A DNA stretch of 64,000 bases from Epiperipatus broadwayi. Its lineage: Eukaryota > Onychophora > Udeonychophora > Euonychophora > Peripatidae. Location: NCBI GenBank assembly GCA_028023455.1, contig JAQFVV010000346.1, forward strand, positions 312,001 to 376,000, written 5' to 3'. The stretch's first letter is position 1. Each line of letters begins with the position of its first letter. The translations under genes and the position numbers were made by a program. Below are positions 36,605 through 48,828 of the stretch, in pieces. The notes beneath the pieces are model-generated. The model saw only the letters and a program-made list of their open reading frames with translations, was not told where the DNA came from and searched no databases.

Positions 36605-39285
36605 TTGCCATCATTATCGATCCACTACAGGATGGTCTCTTTAAGTTCAATCTGTCTCTGATTTCTAGCCTCTCTTCTACACATTATACCAGCACACTTT
36701 CTTATTTCATCCATTCATCTTACATGTAGTCTCTTTTTAAATCTTTTGGAATCTAGTTTAAAATTTTAACTATGTATAATCATCTTTTTTAGAAATATGT
36801 CCAGCCCAATTTCACTTCAGTCTCTTAATTCTTTATATGATATTAGCAACACTTGTTTGTTCTCTCACCCATGTATTTTGTTTTTGATATCTTCTTGTTG
36901 CTCATAACACGTGTCTCTCCATACTTCTTACAGTGGTCTGAAGTCTGTACTGCACTTTGTTAAGTATCCAAGTCTTACATCCATCAATTAAAGCTGGTAA
37001 CATTTATTAAAACCTTTTCAAATACATAAGCATATTTCCTTTTAATATTAAATTATTTCTACCAAAAGCAGTCCAAGTTTAATTTTATGATTAATTTCAT
37101 TATGTTTCCATCTGTAGGTAATAATCTGACTAAGGTATTTGTAGTTGTGTTAACTTCTTTTAATTCATAATTATCAATTTTTATTTTTTAAAAAATCCAT
37201 TGAACATTACTTAAATCTTTTTACTTTCATCTGATAACTCTTGCAACATTTCCTAAAGTTTGAAGCATTATTTGCAAAAATATTTACATCATCTGTGAAA
37301 TCTACATGATTTAAATAACCATTTAATTTTTTAGATTCTTATTTTAATCCACAAAATACTTCTTGCAAAATTGCTGTAAAATGTTTTGGAAATATAGTCA
37401 CTAGTGTACACTATTCTCAATGTTAATCTTTTTATTATCATTATGTAATTTAATTGTTGCTGTTGCATTTTTATAAATATTCTTCAGAATATGGCAGTAT
37501 CCTGGATCTATATCTTGATGATCCAATGCTTTAATCACTGAAGAAATGCTTATAGAATCACATGACTTTTCATAATCAACTCATATTCATTGGTTCTTTC
37601 TATAACTTCTCTCAATACTTGGATATAATCCTAAGTAATGAGTTGTAATTATTTTGATAAAAATTTTGTATAGAACTGACAAGACTGATAGGTCTGTAAT
37701 TTCTGATATATTTTTTAAATATTAATATTGCATTTTTCCAATCATCTGGCAGAATTTTGCTAAAAAAATTTTATTACCTGCTTCTTTTAAGATACCGATT
37801 ATAATTCCATCATTACCTGGAGCTTTTCTCTTTTATAAATTTAATTGCACGGCTCACTTCTTCATTTAAAATCCTGGGGAATTCAGGAAGATGTAGTAGT
37901 TGTAGGAAGTACTTTTTCTTGGTCTGTATTGCTATATAATTGTTAATAGAACTCTTCTACACATTTCATGATATCTCTCTTTTTAGTAATAGTTCCATCT
38001 TTTTTTCTTATTGCAGAAATAAGCTTTCTACCAATATACCAAGATGTTGTTTTATACTCTTAATATTTCTATTCTTTTTTACAGCTTTCATTGCTAGTTC
38101 ACAATTATACTTCTTATTATATCATTGTCAACTTTTTTTCGCTTCATTTTATAAAATTTGAGATATCCAATTGTTCTTAATATATCGTTTTAATATAGTT
38201 TTATATTCCTTTTTTTTCATTCTAAATTAAATTATCTTGTTTCGTTATAAATTTTACTAGTCTGCTTTTTTGAACCAGCTATCTTTGTTGCAGTTTTTAA
38301 AAGTGTATTGACTATTTTCCTATTAATTTCATTCAAATCTGAATCATGTTCAAAATCTGTTAATATTTGAAAATGATTTGCAAATTCTAATTTAAATTTA
38401 TTGGAATGTTTCTGAAGAATAGGAATATCAACTGTGAATATTGTTTTTCATAACAATTTTTTTTTTTTAGTTTTGCTTTAACATGAATCTATCATATCAC
38501 TAATTGATCATTTCCTGTGTTGAATTTATTAAGAACATCATAATCTTGAAAATAAATATTTATTAGTCAAAATGTAATCTAATCCTATTGTATCTTTATT
38601 TGGATGCCTCTGTGTCCATTTTCATTTAACATTTTTCTTAAAAACCGAATTTATATTATGATTTCTTTTTCCGAAAACTCCACAAGTCTATGGCCTCTCT
38701 CATTTCTATCACCATAACCAAATTTACCTTCAGCACTTTCATCTTTCAATTGTTTGCCAATTCTGGCATTAAAGTCTCCCATGATAATTTTATAATGTTG
38801 TTTGGTCTTTGGTCTGATCAAAAGCCATTTGTACATCCATATAAAAGTCCTCTACCTCTTCATCGCAATGATAACATGTTGGGGCATAAAACCTGAATTA
38901 TCTGCTATTAAGTTGAATAACTAATTGTGCCATTCTGTCTGATACACCATAATCTCCACAACATTCTTCCACTTTTTATTTACAACAAATCCTACTCCAG
39001 TTGTACTTGGAATGTTTGTGCCTTTGTAGTATAGTACATGCCCACTGTTTAAATCAATTGTCTCTTTGCCTTCTCTTCTAACTTCAGGAAGTCTAATAAT
39101 GTCTCATTTAATGTTAAACAGTTTTTCTCTCAATCTTCAAGTGATCTACAGTTGTAAATACCTAAATAAAAGGTCAAGTGGCAGCCTAAGTCTGCAATCA
39201 GGAGATTTTTAACACTTTCGGCTACCAACTGCTGCCTTGGCTGGCAACTTTGCAGCCTCTTGGGAATAAGGACCATGATTTATTT
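36605..39285 (-). mobile_element. RTE-type LINE, near full length, minus strand
   Basis: Read on the minus strand from 39285: an ORF start region (GCKVASQGSSW), then endonuclease blocks (REGKETIDLNSGHVLYYKG; GVGFVVNKKWKNVVEI), the MGDFNARIGKQ motif (38651-38836) and NERGHRLVEFSEKE. An RT with DFTDDVN near 37290 (catalytic FADD box changed to FTDD) and LPALIDGCKTW near 36990 follow. About 2.7 kb, with multiple stops, so inactive. Its start and the start of the 61.3-kb copy align at (C)CAAGGCAG, which helps define the 5' end. Confidence 0.85.
38651..38836 (-). pseudogene. LINE apurinic-type endonuclease fragment
   Basis: A 61-codon frame: KIIMGDFNARIGKQL is the APE-type endonuclease GDFN.R.G motif (Asp and Asn catalytic). 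GKFGYGDRNERGHRLVEF is the following conserved block of this LINE family. Preceding sequence in another frame (GFMPQHVII) is the counterpart of VYAPT.... Confidence 0.85.
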
Positions 39286-39865
39286 TTTGTCTATCATGAT
39301 TTTAAATATGTATTTTGAAAGAAAAAAAAATATTCTCACACACATTCATTCTGCCATCAAGAAAACAACTGATATTTCAGTTAAGAGCTAACAATGTTGG
39401 CTAGTCAGCAGCCCATCCATATTCATATAGTATATGAACAATCACATAGTAATAACAGCAACATTGACAAGAATGCATGAAATGGACATTAGGAAATTAT
39501 CCTGCTCAGTTCATTTAAGGTCTCTAAGAGAAATCAAAGGGTCTTGTTTCAGTTAACAACAAATACTTTTCTTTCATTAAAAATAGATAAAATTTTATTG
39601 CTCATTAAGAAAAGTACAAATTGTTTTAATTTTCATTTAGAAAAAATATTGGTATACTCACTATTTAAACTTTTGGAAGAAAAAAGGGAAAATTCCTCTG
39701 CTCGCAATATCTTTAACACTATAATAAAATCTTAATAGAATTAGTGAATACACTGCAAAATACTCATAAAATCTTCCAACTTCAAAAATTTTATTTTTCA
39801 TTTACATTTTTTTGTTTGTCCCCCCCCCCCTTTTGTTTTTGATTAGCATGTAATAAAGTATTGTT

Positions 39866-40400
39866 CGAGGTACAACAATTTAATTGCTGGAAAACCTTTG
39901 TGGTGTCACTCATGACCTAATTGTATCAAAATTACAAGAGTATTGAACTTCAATGTTTGAACATATTTAAGCTAACATATATGTAAATTTTAAATAGAGC
40001 TAGTTGATAGTTAGCTATTGAGAAGATAATCAATATTTGTGTATATGGTTTGGCATAAAAAGTGGGTCATAATGCTCTCATTTTGAAAGATTTTTTACCA
40101 AAAAAATCAATTACACAACTTCACCTGACTTAGTTTCGTGTGATTTTTAGTTATTTCCAAAATTAAAAATTCCTGAAAGGATGAAGATTTTCTTCTATAA
40201 GTGATATCCAAAAGAATGTGAGACAGCTGCTTTTAACAGTATTCCTGAAAATGAGTTCCAGGTGTTCTTTCAGAAATGGGAACAGCGTTTTAATCAGTGT
40301 ATAGATGCACAAGGCTACTACTTTGAAGGCAATACCAACCACTAGTGTACACTTCAACTTGTGTATTTTATGAAGGTGCATTTTAGGGATTAATTTATTA
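39866..40400 (+). mobile_element. Mariner remnant, internally deleted
   Basis: The left terminus (GAGGTACAACAATTTAATTG) and right terminus (inverse near 40385-40402) resemble mariner ends. The + strand holds the transposase C-terminus: SPDLVSCDF near 40123, then LFPKLKIPERMK, ECETAAFNSIPENEFQ, and FFQKWEQRFNQCIDAQGYYF then EGN near 40330. SPDL(A/V).CD is the block with the third catalytic Asp, and W..R...CI...G.YFEG is the conserved end. At about 535 bp, more than half of the usual 1.3 kb is lost. Confidence 0.8.
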
Positions 40401-40405
40401 CACTT

Positions 40406-40879
40406 CATATAAAGTAATAATTTACTAAGGCTGTAACCTTAGAAATAAGCGTCTGAAAAAGGTTACAGCCTTAGTAAATTATTACTTAATATAATAATGG
40501 GCGTTTAATAAAATTTATAATTACAACTTTAAATTATCGTAACAGATTTCTTACTATAAGATCTTTTCATTGACTCGTAGTAAATTGTAAGATTTCGCGA
40601 GTATTAATGTATTATAAGAATTGTGGACTTAATTAGTGAAGTATTGAATAGCTTCACACTCTTAGATCAAAATACTTCAGCTTCACCTATTTATATATAA
40701 AAGTAGGTTGAAGTAAAGAAAGGGATTCTCTCTTTTCTTCATAGCGTAAGCTTGTGTTTTAAGACCTATAGAGGTCCCTACCTTCGTATTTTTCAGACGC
40801 TTATTTCTAAGGTTACAGCCTTAGTAAATTATTACTTAATATAATAATGGGCGTTTAATAAAATTTATAATTATACTTC
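40406..40879. repeat. Compound inverted and direct repeat with a TATA box (LTR- or Penelope-like terminal repeat)
   Basis: Three related segments. Segment A' (40406-40453) is a perfect inverse of 40790-40837, about 48 bp. Segment A (about 40457-40525) is repeated directly at 40812-40879, about 68 bp and nearly identical, ending GTTTAATAAAATTTATAATT. The core between (40526-40789) contains TATATATAAAAGTAGG near 40692 and a C/T-rich stretch. The sequence ACTTCATATA lies at both outer edges (40393 and 40878) and may be a 10-bp target duplication. The arrangement of an inverted stub joined to a direct terminal repeat recalls truncated Penelope-like copies or rearranged LTRs. No coding sequence. 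Confidence 0.6.
40685..40700 (+). promoter_or_regulatory. Candidate TATA box in the compound repeat
   Basis: TTTATATATAAAAGTAGG is the only TATAWAAR-type site inside the repeat. It lies about 100 bp upstream of the repeated 3' segment carrying AATAAAA, as in a U3-R arrangement. Inference only. Confidence 0.35.
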
Positions 40880-40884
40880 ATATA

Positions 40885-42224
40885 TTAATATGGCATATAT
40901 TATTGCATCATTGTATATCAAATCACTATGAGTAACATTAACTACAATTTTTTTAATCATATAATTAATTAAAACTATGTAAATATTTTATATAAAATCA
41001 CATTTTGTGCATACTAATTATGGAACTTTTTGAATCACAATATCTAGTTAACAGGTAAGATGTTTAAATCGTAAATAATATTTAGTCAATAGATTTAATC
41101 TATAATGTTTAAGAGTTTTTGATATTTTTATTCATTTTTTATAAAAATGATAGATTTGAGGTTTTATTATAATATTCCTTAGAAAATAATTAGTTTTTGA
41201 AATAGTTTTATTATTTTTTATTTATTTATTTTGGCAATTTTGAGAAATTGGGCTGCTTAGAAGAAAATTTAAATCATTCTATGCTTTACAAATATATCTT
41301 GAGGTTTAGGTGTGGCTTATCAGATAGCTTTATTGCTTTCAGTTTATTTCAAAATTGAAATATTTATTTATTTTTTTCTGCATTAAAAAATGATCATAAA
41401 AATATTGTAAAATGTTTTTTATTTTATTTATGTAAATCACATTTCTTTGATATAAATTTTTCTAAATATAAATAAACTATAGAAATATTGTACTAGATCT
41501 GACGACAAACCCATGATCCACCAGTCACAGAGTGACCCTTATAAATATTTATAAAGTCTGAAAAATTTGATTTGTAGAAATTATTTTCTTGCGCACTTTT
41601 CACGTCAGCAATTGATGTTACTTTTCTTTGCTATGGTCATGTTATTTGAATTGATATTGGTGGCAATTATCAGTTGTCATATTTGAAAGATCATTATTTT
41701 AATTTCGAACACTAACACTTCTAAAACAATTATTATTATTTTATTTTTTTTGCTCTCTTTCAATCAATCTAACGATAAATAGGGGTAGTTTATATTCATT
41801 AATTTGTATGGTATATTTATATTTCATCGATTGGTCAGAATACTAAATATTTAAATTTTTTATCAGAAAATTAACAATTTTTTATTTTTATAATCATGTT
41901 GTCTGCAGCAAATAAATAAAAGCTGAATGAATTGAGTACATTAAGATTATATCATGAAATCTGTTTTTTTTTTTTTTTTTAATATAGTGTTATCGAAAAA
42001 GATAAATCTTTTGCATTATATGTAATGAATACATAACAACATGGAATTCAAATGTGAAAACATTTTGTGACTGTATAAAAATCTTGTCTCATTAACAGAA
42101 AATAATACTTTTCACAAAAGTTGTGCAAATATAAAACTCGAACTGATGTTCTTGAATCTTTTTTGCACCTAAAAATAATATTACATTTGCTAATTTTTAT
42201 TTGCCTGCAGTATTTCAAAATATG
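40885..42224. other. AT-rich non-coding DNA
   Basis: No gene or repeat pair seen. Confidence 0.35.
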
Positions 42225-42620
42225 AAAACTTCTGTTTGGAGGAGAATTTTGGAAAGTGGGTTTTTTAGTGTACAGCAATTCTTTGTTTGCAGACGAAAGA
42301 AAAAATCAAATCATAAAACTTGCCAAAGATTTATCACTAAGTCACAGTATAGTTAAGAATCAAATTTTAGCTGAGTCTTGATTTGCAAGGTGCTGAAATG
42401 TATTTAGTTTCTTAGGATAAGAGTGTTGTTATAAGTAGACAGGCACAATTTGCTGTTACTGCAAAGTATAAATCTGGAAACGTTATTTGAAAGGAAAAAG
42501 GAATAACTACTGGCATTGATATGTATGAATTTAAAGAATTTTCTGAAGTGAATATTGATTTGAAGTTTGTTTCAATAACTACTGATGGCATTCCAAACAA
42601 TTGAAAAAAATGTTGGATTT
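42225..42620 (+). pseudogene. Possible hAT (GTF2IRD2/ZBED-like) transposase fragment
   Basis: On the + strand, IIKLAKDLSLSHSIVKNQIL (about 42310-42370) resembles the 'isLS..TV..RI' block of domesticated-type hAT transposases. After a shift, RGITTGIDMYEFKEFSEVN-like sequence leads to FVSITTDGIPNN (42503-42600). The block TTG.D.....E......l.w..l..itTDGapam is characteristic of GTF2IRD2/SCAND3-like hAT proteins and contains the second catalytic Asp. Stops break the frame and nothing recognisable follows. Confidence 0.45.
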
Positions 42621-43624
42621 ATTAACTTGCAATGATTACAAGTGATATCACATAACACTATAAATTCTTGAATGCCATAATTTTATATTTTTAATTCAAC
42701 AGGGTATTTCTTAGTACTTTCCTAAGTATATTGTTATTTTACAAAAATTAAATTAGTTTGAATTTAGCTCACACATTATAGATTTTATGCCTCTCTTTTC
42801 TGATTTAGTGGTATCTTATACTTGTAGTTTAAACAGCTTTAAATTTTTTTCATCTGATCACTATTTTTTTTCTCTCCATTTTAAAACAAATATTATAAAA
42901 CATATTATAAATTAATGACTAATAAAAAGTAAATTTTATTTCATTATAATAATTGATTGTAAGAAAGCAATAAACTGAATTCAGTTAAACAAAAGTAATT
43001 TTATTTTTTCATTTTTAAGATTATATGGCTTTTTTTTAAACAAATATTTTAATGCTTATTGTAAATAATCCTTATAATAAAAAAATCATATTTGAAACAA
43101 TATTTATATAAAACATACTCTCATTATGAGCAATATAAGATACAGCTAGTAGTCTACTTTTATATATTGCATTGTAACCATTGTGAGTTATGCATTTAAA
43201 AGAAAATATTGGATGGACAGTTGGTGCACTTTACTGCCTCATATATGAGGTTTTGTGTGCAAAAATGTATTGAAATCTTTCAAATAGTCAATTTCGCATC
43301 TGCATGAGCTGTAGATAAATCGCAATTTTCTGACATATTCAAGAAAATTAATTCAGTACTCAGGGCTTCTTATATACAATGATGATTAAGCTGTGGGCAT
43401 GTTTTGAATCATTTTTTAATTCTACTAATTGAAATAAAGTTATTTCTATATGAATAGAATGAAATTATGTTAAGTTGACACATCTAAAATGATTAAACAA
43501 CTTAATGTTTTTATACAATATTACACAGCATGTTAGTGAATTGAATAAAAAACTTCAGGATCATAGGAGAAATTGGCTTATTGATGGATGAAAATATTAA
43601 ATCATTTTTTCCCAAAATTGGATA

Positions 43625-44135
43625 TACATGATATGACCATTTAATTCCCAGAATATACTTTTGTAAAAATGTACATATGGAAGTGTACACTAATGGCTAA
43701 TGTTGCCTTCAAGATAGTTCCCTTGTGCATCTATACACTAATTAAAATGGCATTCCCATTTCTGGAAGCATATCTGAAACTCATTTTTAGGAATATTGTT
43801 AACAGCCATCTCACATTCTTTTGGATGTCAGTTTTAGTGAAAAAATCTCCATCCTTTCAGGCAGTTTTTAATTTTGGAAATAACCAAAAAATCTAAGGGA
43901 ACTAAGTCAGGTGAATAGGCAGGATGGTAATTCTGTAATAGATTTTTTGACTAAAAAGTCTTCTGTTCATCAGTAATGATCTGAGCCACAAATTTCACAG
44001 AAATCTTACTTATATCCAATTCTTTATTTAATATTAGCCTAGCTGCTTCATGATTAATATGCAATTTTTCAGCTGACAATCTCACATTAATCATCTGTCA
44101 GATCGTATTGCATCTAAAAATCTAAAGCATAATGG
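43625..44135 (-). mobile_element. Mariner remnant, minus strand
   Basis: Minus-strand blocks in order: LHINHEAARLILNKELDISK then ISVKFVAQIITDEQK (about 44090-43965), the AYSPDLVPLDF block (about 43905), CLKGWRFFH, and NNIPKNEFQICFQKWE then CIDAQGNYLEGN (about 43800-43700). These are the N-terminal 'N..T...IL...L.MRK......P..LT..QK' and C-terminal mariner motifs with the middle deleted. The 3' end (ACCATTTAATTCCCAGAATA) matches 2177-2197. A LINE fragment abuts at about 44140. Confidence 0.8.
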
Positions 44136-44142
44136 CACCTCA

Positions 44143-44550
44143 TTAATTTCTCCTTTCTATAACTTCTCTCAATACCTGAATATGATCTACTCTACTAAAA
44201 TCACTTTTAAATTCAGCTTGTTCTCTTGGTTGGTGGAAATCCAATGTTCTCTGTAGACGAGCTGTAATTATATTGGTAAAATTTTTGTATAAAACTGATA
44301 AAAGGCTGATAGGTCTGTAATTTCTAATATCTTCTTTATCACCTTTTTTAAATATTAATCCAATCATCTGATACATTTTTATCATTTAGACATTTGACAT
44401 ATAACTTTGCTAAAAAAATTTCTATTTCTTCATCTGCTTCTTTTAATATATCAGTTATAATTCCATCATTACCTGGAGCCTTTTCTTTCTTCATAAATTT
44501 AATTGCATGTCTCACTTTTTCATTTAAAATTCTTAGTTTTGTAGTTCAGA
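44143..44550 (-). mobile_element. RTE-type LINE internal fragment (RT fingers)
   Basis: The minus-strand frame 44143-44385 reads IGLIFKKGDKEDIRNYRPIS, LLSVLYKNFTNIITARLQRT, and FHQPREQAEFKSDFSRVDHI then QVLREVIERRN. This is the KKGD...NYRPISLL (RT motif 0-1) and F...QAGFR...ST.D.I part of the LINE family. Truncated at both ends; joined to the mariner remnant on its 3' side. The best-kept copy of this segment in the window. Confidence 0.9.
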
Positions 44551-46254
44551 ATATATGCTTCCCAGTAATTAATTTTTATCAATAATATTCCTTGAGAATA
44601 GAGTATGTGGCAAGGATTTTAAAGTTTTGAAGAAAATATTTTGAGCTGGAGGTAGTGTATCTGTTGGGGTGATGAAAATAAATTTCTGAGAGTCAGGGAA
44701 AGGGGTGCGAAATTTGATTTGATTTTCTATGTAGGTGGATTATAGGGACGGAATGGAATGGGATTCCATTGTTAGTGGCATGTTTTTGTATGGTTCTAAT
44801 ATTCATTGGCACAGCTTTTTTCCCCATATTAGTTTGGCTCATAGGGAGTTTATTTTCTTTTTCTGTAATTGATGATTGATATATAATATGCTAATTTGAG
44901 GAATATTTGGATATTAATGTGAGTGATTTTGGCATGTAGTGATAAGTAAGCTTTGTGTAGGGAATTTTTATTTTGTTTTCAATAAAAAAATGTCAACAAA
45001 AAGTCTTATTTCCTATATGAATGACCTAGTAATCTATTCCTTCTTGCACTAGCAACAAATCTTGAAAACTATACAAAACAATACAAACTCCAATTCAATC
45101 ACAATAAATCATCTACCATTTTAAATGGAAATAGTATAACCCTCTAATTTCTCAGCACCTTCTGATAACTTTTTAGGTCTTCATATTTACAAGTCTACAA
45201 ATGCCATGAGAATCTCTATTCAAGACATGTTATTTTCATCCATTGGAAGATGTGTAATAATTTATATAATTGAAAAAGTGAAATTTCTCACATTTGCAAT
45301 ATGTATTATTAGAATTGTGGCCACATTGTCAGCTACTACATTATCATGTTATATAATGGTTTTGCGTAAAATGATAAAAGACAAATTGAAATATCAATGA
45401 AACTAATAAACATTATATTGTCATATGGCAAACTAAATTTATTAAGAAATAATTTTTTAAAAAAAAACCAAAAAACTCTATGTGATCAAAAGTCAATCAA
45501 TAGTTATCTGATAGATATAAAAAGACTTTTATAATTTCATTGGTTCTTTTTATTAACATTATAATAAAAAATATGGAAAATATATTGACTAGACTTTAAA
45601 TGGTATTATATCAACATGAGCTTGCTTCAGTTTATTAGTGAACACTAAAAGAAAGAAATTTTTGGTAGATAGGAAAGACCTTACATACATACTGTTTTAT
45701 TTAAGCAACAATTTATTTTGCTTTGTATGTGATCTGTAAAAATTGAATGTTAACAATTATTGGATTAAAATTTTTAAATATTTATGTGTATTTTTATGAT
45801 TTTATCAAATGCAAGCATTATTTGGTGAGAATTGATTACTTAATGTTAATAAAGTGTAGAAGTAAATCTTTTATTTATTTCTCAAATTAACTATTTTAAT
45901 ATATTTATTTTTTAAAAATATATTTATTAATTACACTAAAAACAAATTATTTTACCTTAAACTTTATTTAAATTGAAAGTTATTTGTATGGAAAAATAAT
46001 TGTACAGTTTAAGCCTCAAATTAATTACATTGAGTGTTTAATATTAATTTAAAATATATTTGTTTGTAGAGGAGATGCATTAAGTTTAATTTGTTCTAAT
46101 ATTTGCAGTTTAATTTATATATTTAATTAGAATGTATATCATTAACAAAATAAATATAATATCTATGACTTGTATTTATAAATTGGACTATTTCTATCAT
46201 CTAATATAAAATATTGAATGTCTTTAGAAATAACTCTTATTTAAATTTTCAAAG
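44551..46254. other. Unassigned stretch
   Basis: A 64-codon frame at 45206-45400 and its flanks (44980-45400) look slightly less random but match nothing I recognise. The rest is AT-rich. Confidence 0.35.
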
Positions 46255-46505
46255 TACATTCAATTGTTAGTAATAGGTTAATATAAACACATAACATTGC
46301 GAGAATTACCTTATCATCTTCAGGTGTTTCTGGCTGACCAGTAACAGTACTAGCATAGGAATCGAACCTGGACCCTTAGATTCTTGAATACTGAATTTTA
46401 AGTTAACGCTTTAGCCAAATGAGCTACCTTGCCAAAGACAACAGTCAGTAGAAATTTCATATACTTAACTATACGGTTCCTCCTGATTTCTCTACTTTTT
46501 CCTAA
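46255..46505 (-). repeat. tRNA-like SINE arm, minus strand
   Basis: On the minus strand GGTAGCTCATTTGGCTAAAG (A-box type TRGCTCANTTGG) is followed about 50 bases later by GGTTCGATTCC (B box). This is the internal RNA polymerase III promoter of a tRNA-derived SINE; the spacing is a little long for a tRNA and the acceptor stem does not pair. The body extends to AACAATTGAATG near 46258. The same sequence, inverted, occurs at 47150-47430. Confidence 0.75.
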
Positions 46506-46559
46506 GATTAAAGTTGATTAATGGTTTTTATACATTATGTATATCACACTCAGTTGACT

Positions 46560-47060
46560 TATGAGATTATTCACCATTGTCATGCGAGCAGCTTCTTTGT
46601 ACTTTTTCCTCCCTATCCAATATCTTTGTATATTTCTAATTGAAAATATGTTCATTGGTACATACACGGTCTGCTGCCTTAGGCACATCTGTTTATTCTC
46701 TTCTTATCAAATTTGTGTTCTTGCGGACATTTTTCAATGGGACAACTGGTCTCACCAATATACATTCTTACACATTCACATGGTATTTCATAAATGCAGT
46801 TTTTGTTTTTCAGCTTTTCAAGTTTAGACTTTGTTCCTTACAATGTGGTATGGCTCTGGAAAGCTGTTCTGATGTTATAGTGATTGCAGATTTTCATTAA
46901 TTTGTCTGTTATTTTTGGTATGTATGGATTCACTACAGTACCACTAATTGTTTTTTTCTTTAGATGGGTTATTTTGTTCTCTATTTAAGGCTTTAATAGC
47001 CGATGGATAACTATTTTTCACGAGTTTATATTTTGGCGGATCATGTATATACCAATGAAC
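46560..47060 (-). mobile_element. Penelope-like element C-terminal part with GIY-YIG endonuclease
   Basis: The minus strand reads VVNPYIPKITDKLMKICNHY, NIRTAFQSHTTL, then KLKNKNCIYEIPCECVRMYI, GETSCPIEKCPQEHKF. PYI..IS..L..I...YNI...F....TL is the Penelope RT-endonuclease linker, and CIYEIPC...YIGET...(R)....EH is the GIY-YIG domain. The usual Arg after YIGET is Cys here. Distinct from the family at 8.8-9.4 kb (different linker). It sits exactly between the two inverted SINE-like arms. Confidence 0.75.
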
Positions 47061-47149
47061 ATAATTGGAAAAATACAAAAATATCGGATAAGAAGGAAAA
47101 TATACAAGAAGTCAACTTGGTATGATTATACATAATGCATGGTAACCAC

Positions 47150-47430
47150 TAATCACCTTTGCTCTTGGGAAGAAGTGGAAAAATCGGGAGGAATCTCATA
47201 GATAAGTTTATGAAATTTTTACTGACTGTTGCCTTTGATAGGATGGCTCATTTGATTAGAGCATTACTTTAAAATTCAATATTCAATAATCTAAGGTTCA
47301 ATTCCCATGCTAATACTATCACTAGTCAGACCCAGCAACACTTCAAGAAGAGAGGAGACTAGTAGCTCAGGAAACATTGTGTATACTAACCTGTATACTA
47401 TTAATAACAATTGAATGTGCTTTAAAAATT
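47150..47430 (+). repeat. tRNA-like SINE arm, + strand, inverse of 46255-46505
   Basis: GATGGCTCATTTGATTAGAG (A-box like, 47236) and AGGTTCAATTCCCATGCTAA (B-box like, 47293) match the other arm in inverse orientation. So do the upstream AGTAAAAATTTCATA-type segment and the downstream CTATTAATAACAATTGAATG. The two arms differ at many positions, so the duplication is old. Confidence 0.75.
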
Positions 47431-48828
47431 TAAATAGAATTAAAAATTTTCTAAAGGATAATGGAAATAGTCCAATATACAACTAAAATACCATCACCAC
47501 AAACCTTCATGAAAACACTGTACCTGATGTTTGATAAGATGATTATAGATTTCTAGATTGGAGGGCTTTGAGAAATGAAATAGATAAAGTGAATTAAATA
47601 TTGATTTATGTTATTGTATTTATTTTTGTCAATACACAGCCTTGAGTCAATATTTTCCCACGTTAATTTTTTTTTTTTTTAATTTTAGCCAATATACAAA
47701 TGTTATTAGTGTATATGTACAAATATATATGTTATAATTAATTTGCTCATTATTGAAAATGTTATAATAATTAAATTTTCATAAATTTTAATTATAAAAT
47801 AAATAACGTGTATAATGTAATCTTAAAATTTTTCAAAATATTTTTCTGATTTCATTGCTTGTAAATACTTTCATATTGTTTTTATATCTAGGACCTTAAG
47901 AACATTAAAAGAAAAGGTTTTATTGTTAAAAAATAGTGGATTGAATTTCACTAAAAATAAATTACATACCCACCTCTCCTAATAAATGCTTATTGTTTTA
48001 ATAAAATTAATGGGTTACTATTTTCCTTCAGCTGAATCATGTTAAGTTGAAAAAAATTTTCATCTTTGGCAAAGCTGTGGACACTAAGAAAATATTAGTG
48101 AGATTTTAAATAAGAAAAGATTTTTGAAATAAAAATACTATATTTGTATAGGTAGACTATTTGTTAATCCAAATTGCATGATTTCAAACTAATTTTCTGA
48201 ATATTTTTAGATCACCCAACAACATATCATTTATTGTAGCACATACTTCAGTGGAAAAGTTGAATAGTTAAAAAAAAAAAATCAGTTTAAAGTATGTATC
48301 AATATGCAATGTGAATATCTATGATACATTAATTTTTAACTGTGTACAATGTAAAAAACCAAAAAATGTACAAATTCTGGATCAAAATTTTATTTTCAAA
48401 ACAAAAGACATAAAATATTTCACATTATCTGATGTCATTTCATTTTCAAAAAATGTCTAGTCAAAATATAATAATTGTAACATATTTTTTTATAAAGTTT
48501 AATTTACTCATAAATTGTAGAATGAAAACATTTGTGCTAGTGTTCATTTTCAAAAAAAAAAAAGAAAAGCAAAATCCTTAAAAACTGGTGACAAATTTCA
48601 ATGTCCAACCATAGTTGTGTCAGCCAGTATCATCATGATATATTTTTAAGATATTTAATTTGTTTATAATCTATAAGAATATGTAATTATTGATAATTCT
48701 GTATGTAAATCAAAATATTGCTGATTCTGTGCTAAACATTAATTTAAAAAAAAACACACACACAATGAAAGCCAATACTATTAGATATATAATATATTTT
48801 TTAAGTTTAATTCATCTAGATTCTATAT

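Noticed and set aside
43669-43896. Plus-strand frame as a gene
   Set aside because: Shadow of a mariner transposase remnant on the minus strand; the same holds for 40163-40408 (minus), a shadow of a + strand mariner.
46313-46440. Functional tRNA gene on the minus strand
   Set aside because: A and B boxes are good, but the acceptor stem does not pair, the region between the boxes is too long, and an inverted diverged copy exists at 47230-47310; a SINE is the better reading.
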